Assembly (NCBI GenBank): GCA_022695795.1
Contig: MU404057.1
Location: 496,001 to 560,000, forward strand
DNA: 64,000 nucleotides
Source: Biscogniauxia marginata
Lineage: Eukaryota > Ascomycota > Sordariomycetes > Xylariales > Xylariaceae
Direction of reading: 5' to 3'
Shown here: one piece after another, positions 59,601 through 64,000 of the stretch
How the letters are laid out: the number at the start of each line of letters is the position of its first letter
How positions within the stretch are numbered: the first letter of the stretch is position 1
Notes under the pieces: model-generated
Seen by the model: the letters and a program-made list of their open reading frames with translations, nothing else
Database searches by the model: none
What the model was told of the DNA's origin: nothing
Made by a program: the position numbers and the translations under genes

Positions 59601-62600
59601 TTAAGATTAAAATTAAAAGGAGTTAATTATTACGAGTTATAAAATAAGTATTACAAATAACACTAAAAAAACGAATATAAAAACGAAACATATCGCCTAT
59701 ATAATTCAAGTAACTAAGCTTAAAAATTTAACAAAAAGAGTATTACGCGAGTATTTTCGTTTTTATAAATTATTTAGAAATAAGACAAAAAAATAATTAC
59801 TAAAATATAGCTAATAAAATTATTAAATCCATTTTAAGGAAAGAAAGTAACTAAAACTATTCCTAGTGTATCTTATAAATTAAGAAAAATAAAAAGCATT
59901 ATAAAAAGGAATTTAAAAGGATCTTAATAAAGGATATATTCGAGAATCGGAATTCTTATTAAAATACCTAATAATTATAATATTAAAGGTCGATAAAAAC
60001 GGAAAGTAATATATTAATAAAAAAGGAAATTTAATGTGATAACGAGTAATCGACTATTAATACCTTAATAAAATAATAAAAAAGAACGAATACTTATTAC
60101 TACTAATAAAACTCATAAAAAACAAATTAATAAAGCTTAGGTTTTTATAGTATTAAACCTTCGCGATGGTTATTATATAATTAAAATAGTTAAAAGGTAT
60201 AAATAATACACCGCTTTTTAAACGATATATAAATATTATAAGTATAAAGTTATGCTATTTAGACTTATTAACGCACTTACCACATTTTAACATATAATTA
60301 TAAAAGTCCTTTATAAGTTTTTAAATAAATTTGTATTTGTTTATTTAAACAATATATTAATTTACTTAAAAAGCGAGAAAGAGTATAAGGAATATGTAAA
60401 ACAAGTGTTAAAAGCCCTAAAGAAAATAAACTTACCTGTTTATTTAACTAAAAATAAATAGCATGTTAAAAAACTAAACTATTTAAGGTTTATAATAAGT
60501 TTAAGGGAAATCCGTATTTAAAAGGGAAAAATAGTAGTAATTAAAGATTAGCTAAAACTTAAAAGTGTTATAAATATACGCGCATTTCTTAGCTTTATTA
60601 ACTACGTTAAATAACTTATTTAAGATTTTAAGCGAATTATTAAATCATTAATAGAATTAATTATTTTAGCGAAAAAGCTAAATAAGCTTTTTAATAGTTA
60701 AAAGAAGTAATAACTAGCGAGGTTATATATAAACTTTTAAACGAAAACAAAAAGAAACGACTAAAGATAAACGCCTTAAATTTCGCTATCGAAATAGTTT
60801 TAAAGCAATTAGAAAACAATAAAAAATGGTACTTAGTCGCGTACTTATTTAAGGCATTATACGGTGCTAAATTGAATTATTAATAGTTATTAAAGCATTA
60901 AAGGAATAAGAATTATAACTTAATAAAATTAAGGAACTTATTAATATTTATTTAAATTATAAAAACCTTACACGATTTATAATAATATAAACGCTTAATT
61001 AAAAATATAAGTGTTAAATAATTTTTTTGTTTAAGTTTAATTTTAAGATTTATTATATTAAAGAAAAGGAAAACATTTAAATAAATCTTTTTAATAAGAG
61101 AAAAGATTATAAATTAAAAATTAACAAAAGAGATATTTAAATGTTTAAATAACAAAATAATAAATTAATATAAAAAACTAGAAATAACGTTTTAAAGAAA
61201 ATTATAATTAAAAAGAAAAGTAATTATAGTTTTAATAAGAATCTAGTAACGAACTTTTCTCGTATAAAGAAAAGGTTTACGTATTAAAACGAGTATAAAA
61301 CGAATTCGTTAAAAAATTCCATAAATACCCCTTATACGGTTACTAGGGAATTTTCAAAACGTTAAAACGACTTTAAAAAGAATTCGACTTTCTAGAAATG
61401 CAATAAACAGTCAAAAGAATTATAAAGAATTATAACGTTTATAATAAGGTTAAAACATTATAATATAAATTATTATAACTAATTTAAATACCTAACAAAG
61501 TGTGGTATATAATTATATAAGATTTTGTAGTGAAATTTCTTAAGTTAAAAGATTTTATTATAGAAGTATTTTATAACAATATATAAGTAATCGTTAATAA
61601 ATTTACGAAATATGCTTACTTCTTACCGTTTAATAAGTCAAATATAGTAAAATAGTTAGTTTTTAATTTTTTAAGAAAGTATATTAATAAATATAGGTTA
61701 TTAAAACACATTGTTTTAAATAAAGACAAGTTATTTACGTTAAAGTTTAAAATAGTTTAATAAAACGAATAAAAGTTAAATAAAAATTATTTATAATATA
61801 TTATCCTTAAATAAACGAACAAATAATAAAATTAAATTAAATAATAAAATAATATTTACAAAGTTATATCAACTAAGAAATAAATAACTAAATAAAACTA
61901 CTATTAATAACTTAAATAGTATATAACACTTTAATTAACAAAGATATAAAGATGTTACTATATAAAGTAATATACAGTTAAAAAGCAAAAATCCAAAAAC
62001 AACTAATTAAATTCATAGAAGTATTAAAAGTTAAAATAAAAGCCTTAAAAGTAAAGATATTATCCGAGAAAGTCTAAATAATATAACGACAGCTATAAAA
62101 AGAATTATAATTTATTTAAAATAGAATAATAAAGTATTATAACAAAAAAAGAATTAAAGGATTAATTTTTAAGAAAGAAGATATAATTTACTTACTTTGT
62201 TAACAATAAAGCGTAATAACAAAAACGCCTTAAATTAAAATAAAACGGCCTAATAAGAAACTTAAATTTAAAAATTAAAATTATATAAAATCGAGAAAGT
62301 TATTTCGAATATTAATTATAAATTAAAACTATTAAAGGAATCTAAAATATATCTAGTTTTTTATATATTATTATTAAAACTAACACTAAAAAATGCCTCG
62401 TTAAAAACCTGGAATAAGATTAAAGAAAAACCGAATAAATATAAAGTAAAAAAGATTAATAATTAATTATAATAATTAATTAAATAAGAAGGATATTTAT
62501 TAAAGAAAAATATATAAGAACTATTTAAGCACTTAATAAACTTAAAAGATATACTTAACGAGTTTTATAAACGAAATCCGGACTAGCTAGAAAAACCTAA

Positions 62601-63224
62601 AAATCGAGATCTTAACTTAAAAAGGATAAGTCGAAAAAGGGGATAGCCTCGGAAGTAACTTTAGTTTATCTAGCTAAAGACTATTATTTAATTTAAAGAT
62701 GTTTTTGTTTTGTTTTAAGTCGTTTTTGCTTTTTTAACTTATTTAGATTTTAAAGATTTCGTTATAACATTTTTAAACCCTTTTTATAAAGAAAGTCACG
62801 TTATTAACGTAACTTAAGAATACGCGTAATAAATTTATTTATTTCGGATTAAAGTTTAAGGAGCGCCGCCTCTATTTAACGTTTTTAAAAAAGTAAACGA
62901 TCTTTTTTAATATTTAACCGCTTAAAGGAATTTAAAGGAATTTTTATATTATTATAAGAACGACCACGACGAATATATTTATTATATTTCTTTAATTTAC
63001 TTTTAACGATAACGCATTTTAATTTTCAATCGAAGTAAAAAGAGTAAAACATAATATCGACGTATATACTTAACTTATAAATATATTAAGAAAGTTTTTC
63101 GCGTTTAAACTTCTAATTATTACGACGACGTTTAGTTACTCGATTATTAGATATAATGAAAATAAAGAAGAAAAGGAACTTATAAATTATTTTTAGAATA
63201 AAGATTTTGAGAGGAGAAAAGTAA
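56685..63224 (+). pseudogene. Element 3 gag-pol remnant
   Basis: Collinear with element 1 but more decayed: zinc-knuckle remnant about 57790-57835, protease about 59285-59345, reverse transcriptase about 60330-60380 (both Asp codons of the active site now read Asn), RNase H about 60765-60860, integrase about 61255-61900, chromodomain about 62450-62545, polypurine tract at 63210-63224. No usable frame. Confidence 0.78.
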
Positions 63225-63696
63225 TATTACGAATTTAACCTGTTTAAAGGGTTTTTTATAAGGGTGTCGAGACATGGATTATAAGGATGTTAATAAAATA
63301 AAGAATTTCTATATAATATTACGTAATATAAATCACTATAAATAAAGTGATCTAAGTGTATTTATTTAGTAATATAAAATAAATCACTTTAAATAAAGTA
63401 ATTTAAAAGTATTTAACATATTAAAACGGAAATTATATATAAAAAGAAAACGAGTATAAAAAAAAAGGAATTTCCTTTATTTTTAGTTATTTATTCGAAG
63501 TTTTTTAGCTATTAATTTAAGATTATAATTACTTCTTAATATTATAATGAAAGTACCTTGAAATTTCTTTAACGAACAAAGCATTATAAATCTCTTGAAC
63601 TAATTTTAATTTATTGTTACCTTTAAATCAAGAAAACCTAGTACGTACTTACTTGTGAAGTTAGTTGACTAGGAACACACAAGGAGGTTCGTCATA
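63225..63696 (+). repeat. Element 3 3' LTR
   Basis: 472 bp, starts TATTACG (RIP-altered TGTTACG) and ends GTTCGTCATA. Its right half (CTTGTGAAGTTAGTTGACT) is better preserved than the matching part of the 5' LTR. Confidence 0.82.
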
Positions 63697-63701
63697 GCGA
63701 A

Positions 63702-64000
63702 GTTATAAGTTTTTAAAAAAGTCGATTTTATATAAGAAATTAAGTGGCTTACTTATTTATATAGCTTACTCGCTTATAATTAACTTAGTTATAATAATTT
63801 ATTTTTAAATAATATCGTTTATATTTAATTATATAAATTATTTAAGTTTTTATTAATATTATTACTTTTTAAAATATATAAATTAAAAATTTTTTAAAAA
63901 TTATATAAATATAATTTTACGCGTTTTAATATTAATAATAAATATATTATTTATAAATTAATTAACTTAAATTATACGTTAAAAAACTAAATATTTAATA
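63702..64000 (-). repeat. Right arm of the older inverted repeat, outer piece
   Basis: Near-perfect inverted match to 38908-38947 at its start, then weaker similarity (TTATTTATA-AGCTT, ATTT-ACGCG-TTT words) running to the window end. The outer boundary lies beyond the window. Confidence 0.55.

Larger units (their letters stand above)
48634..63696 (+). mobile_element. Element 3: Ty3/gypsy chromovirus-type element, split by element 2
   Basis: The 5' LTR is 48634-48937 plus 56483-56684, the interior 56685-63224, and the 3' LTR 63225-63696. The target duplication is GTAAA (48629-48633) against GCGAA (63697-63701); the two mismatches are one C to T and one G to A, as expected if RIP reached the left flank. 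After excision the flanks join as the inverted-repeat arm, which confirms the ends. Confidence 0.8.
38700..64000. other. AT-rich, RIP-mutated heterochromatin-like block
   Basis: Composition drops sharply to A/T at about 38,700 and stays low to the window end. Paired LTR copies differ almost only by C to T and G to A changes, the RIP signature. No reading frame above about 70 codons survives in 25 kb. It is built of nested LTR retrotransposons and an older inverted-repeat sequence, listed separately. Confidence 0.9.

Noticed and set aside
38700..64000. CRISPR-like or tandem array from the recurring GAACCTCC / GGAGGTTCG words
   Set aside because: These words are the termini of related LTRs in both orientations, not regularly spaced repeats.

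Overview
The window comes from a filamentous ascomycete (Pezizomycotina). Evidence: short GT-AG introns with CTAAC or CTGAC branch sites, a membrane-anchored GH17 glucanase of the BtgC type, a DUF1996 secreted protein, a siderophore-type MFS transporter, a small AA1-like secreted protein, and a long AT-rich block with the C:G to T:A decay typical of repeat-induced point mutation (RIP). Many TACCTACC-type words and the gene set lean towards Sordariomycetes, but the species cannot be read from the sequence.

Bases 1-38,700 are a normal gene-bearing segment with 12 genes whose exon structures I rebuilt by hand. In order they are: the 3' part of a GRIP-domain golgin (+); a GC-rich, intronless class III CoA-transferase (-); a nine-exon MFS sugar transporter (+); guanine deaminase (+); a siderophore-type MFS transporter (+); a TAP-type alpha/beta hydrolase with a membrane anchor (-); a secreted Cys-containing protein of unknown function (-), divergent from a DUF1996 secreted protein (+); a small AA1-like secreted protein (+); a phytanoyl-CoA dioxygenase-like enzyme (-), divergent from a second MFS sugar transporter (+); a disordered conserved protein (-); and the GH17 glucanase (+). 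They do not form an obvious single pathway. Nutrient or iron uptake and secreted proteins are over-represented, and no PKS, NRPS or terpene core enzyme is present.

The most unusual item in this half is a family of three mutually similar introns of 156-158 nt. They lie in three unrelated genes (guanine deaminase, siderophore transporter, unknown secreted protein), on both strands, all in phase 1 and all between an A and a T. They share long identical blocks and a short hairpin that changes in a compensatory way. This is what introner-like elements (introns that multiply as mobile units) look like.

Bases 38,700 to the end are a 25-kb AT-rich RIP block with no intact coding capacity. I resolve it as nested Ty3/gypsy chromovirus-type LTR retrotransposons, each bounded by a target-site duplication. 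Element 0 (39,521-48,485, minus, internally deleted) carries element 1 (39,627-47,171, plus) inside one LTR. Element 3 (48,634-63,696, plus) carries element 2 (48,938-56,477, minus) inside its 5' LTR. A barely mutated solo LTR sits at 39,040-39,500. All lie in an older AT-rich inverted-repeat element whose arms frame the stack. In all four two-LTR elements the outward-facing half of each LTR is clearly less mutated than the same half of its partner, so RIP intensity appears to fall off towards the edges of the repeated block.
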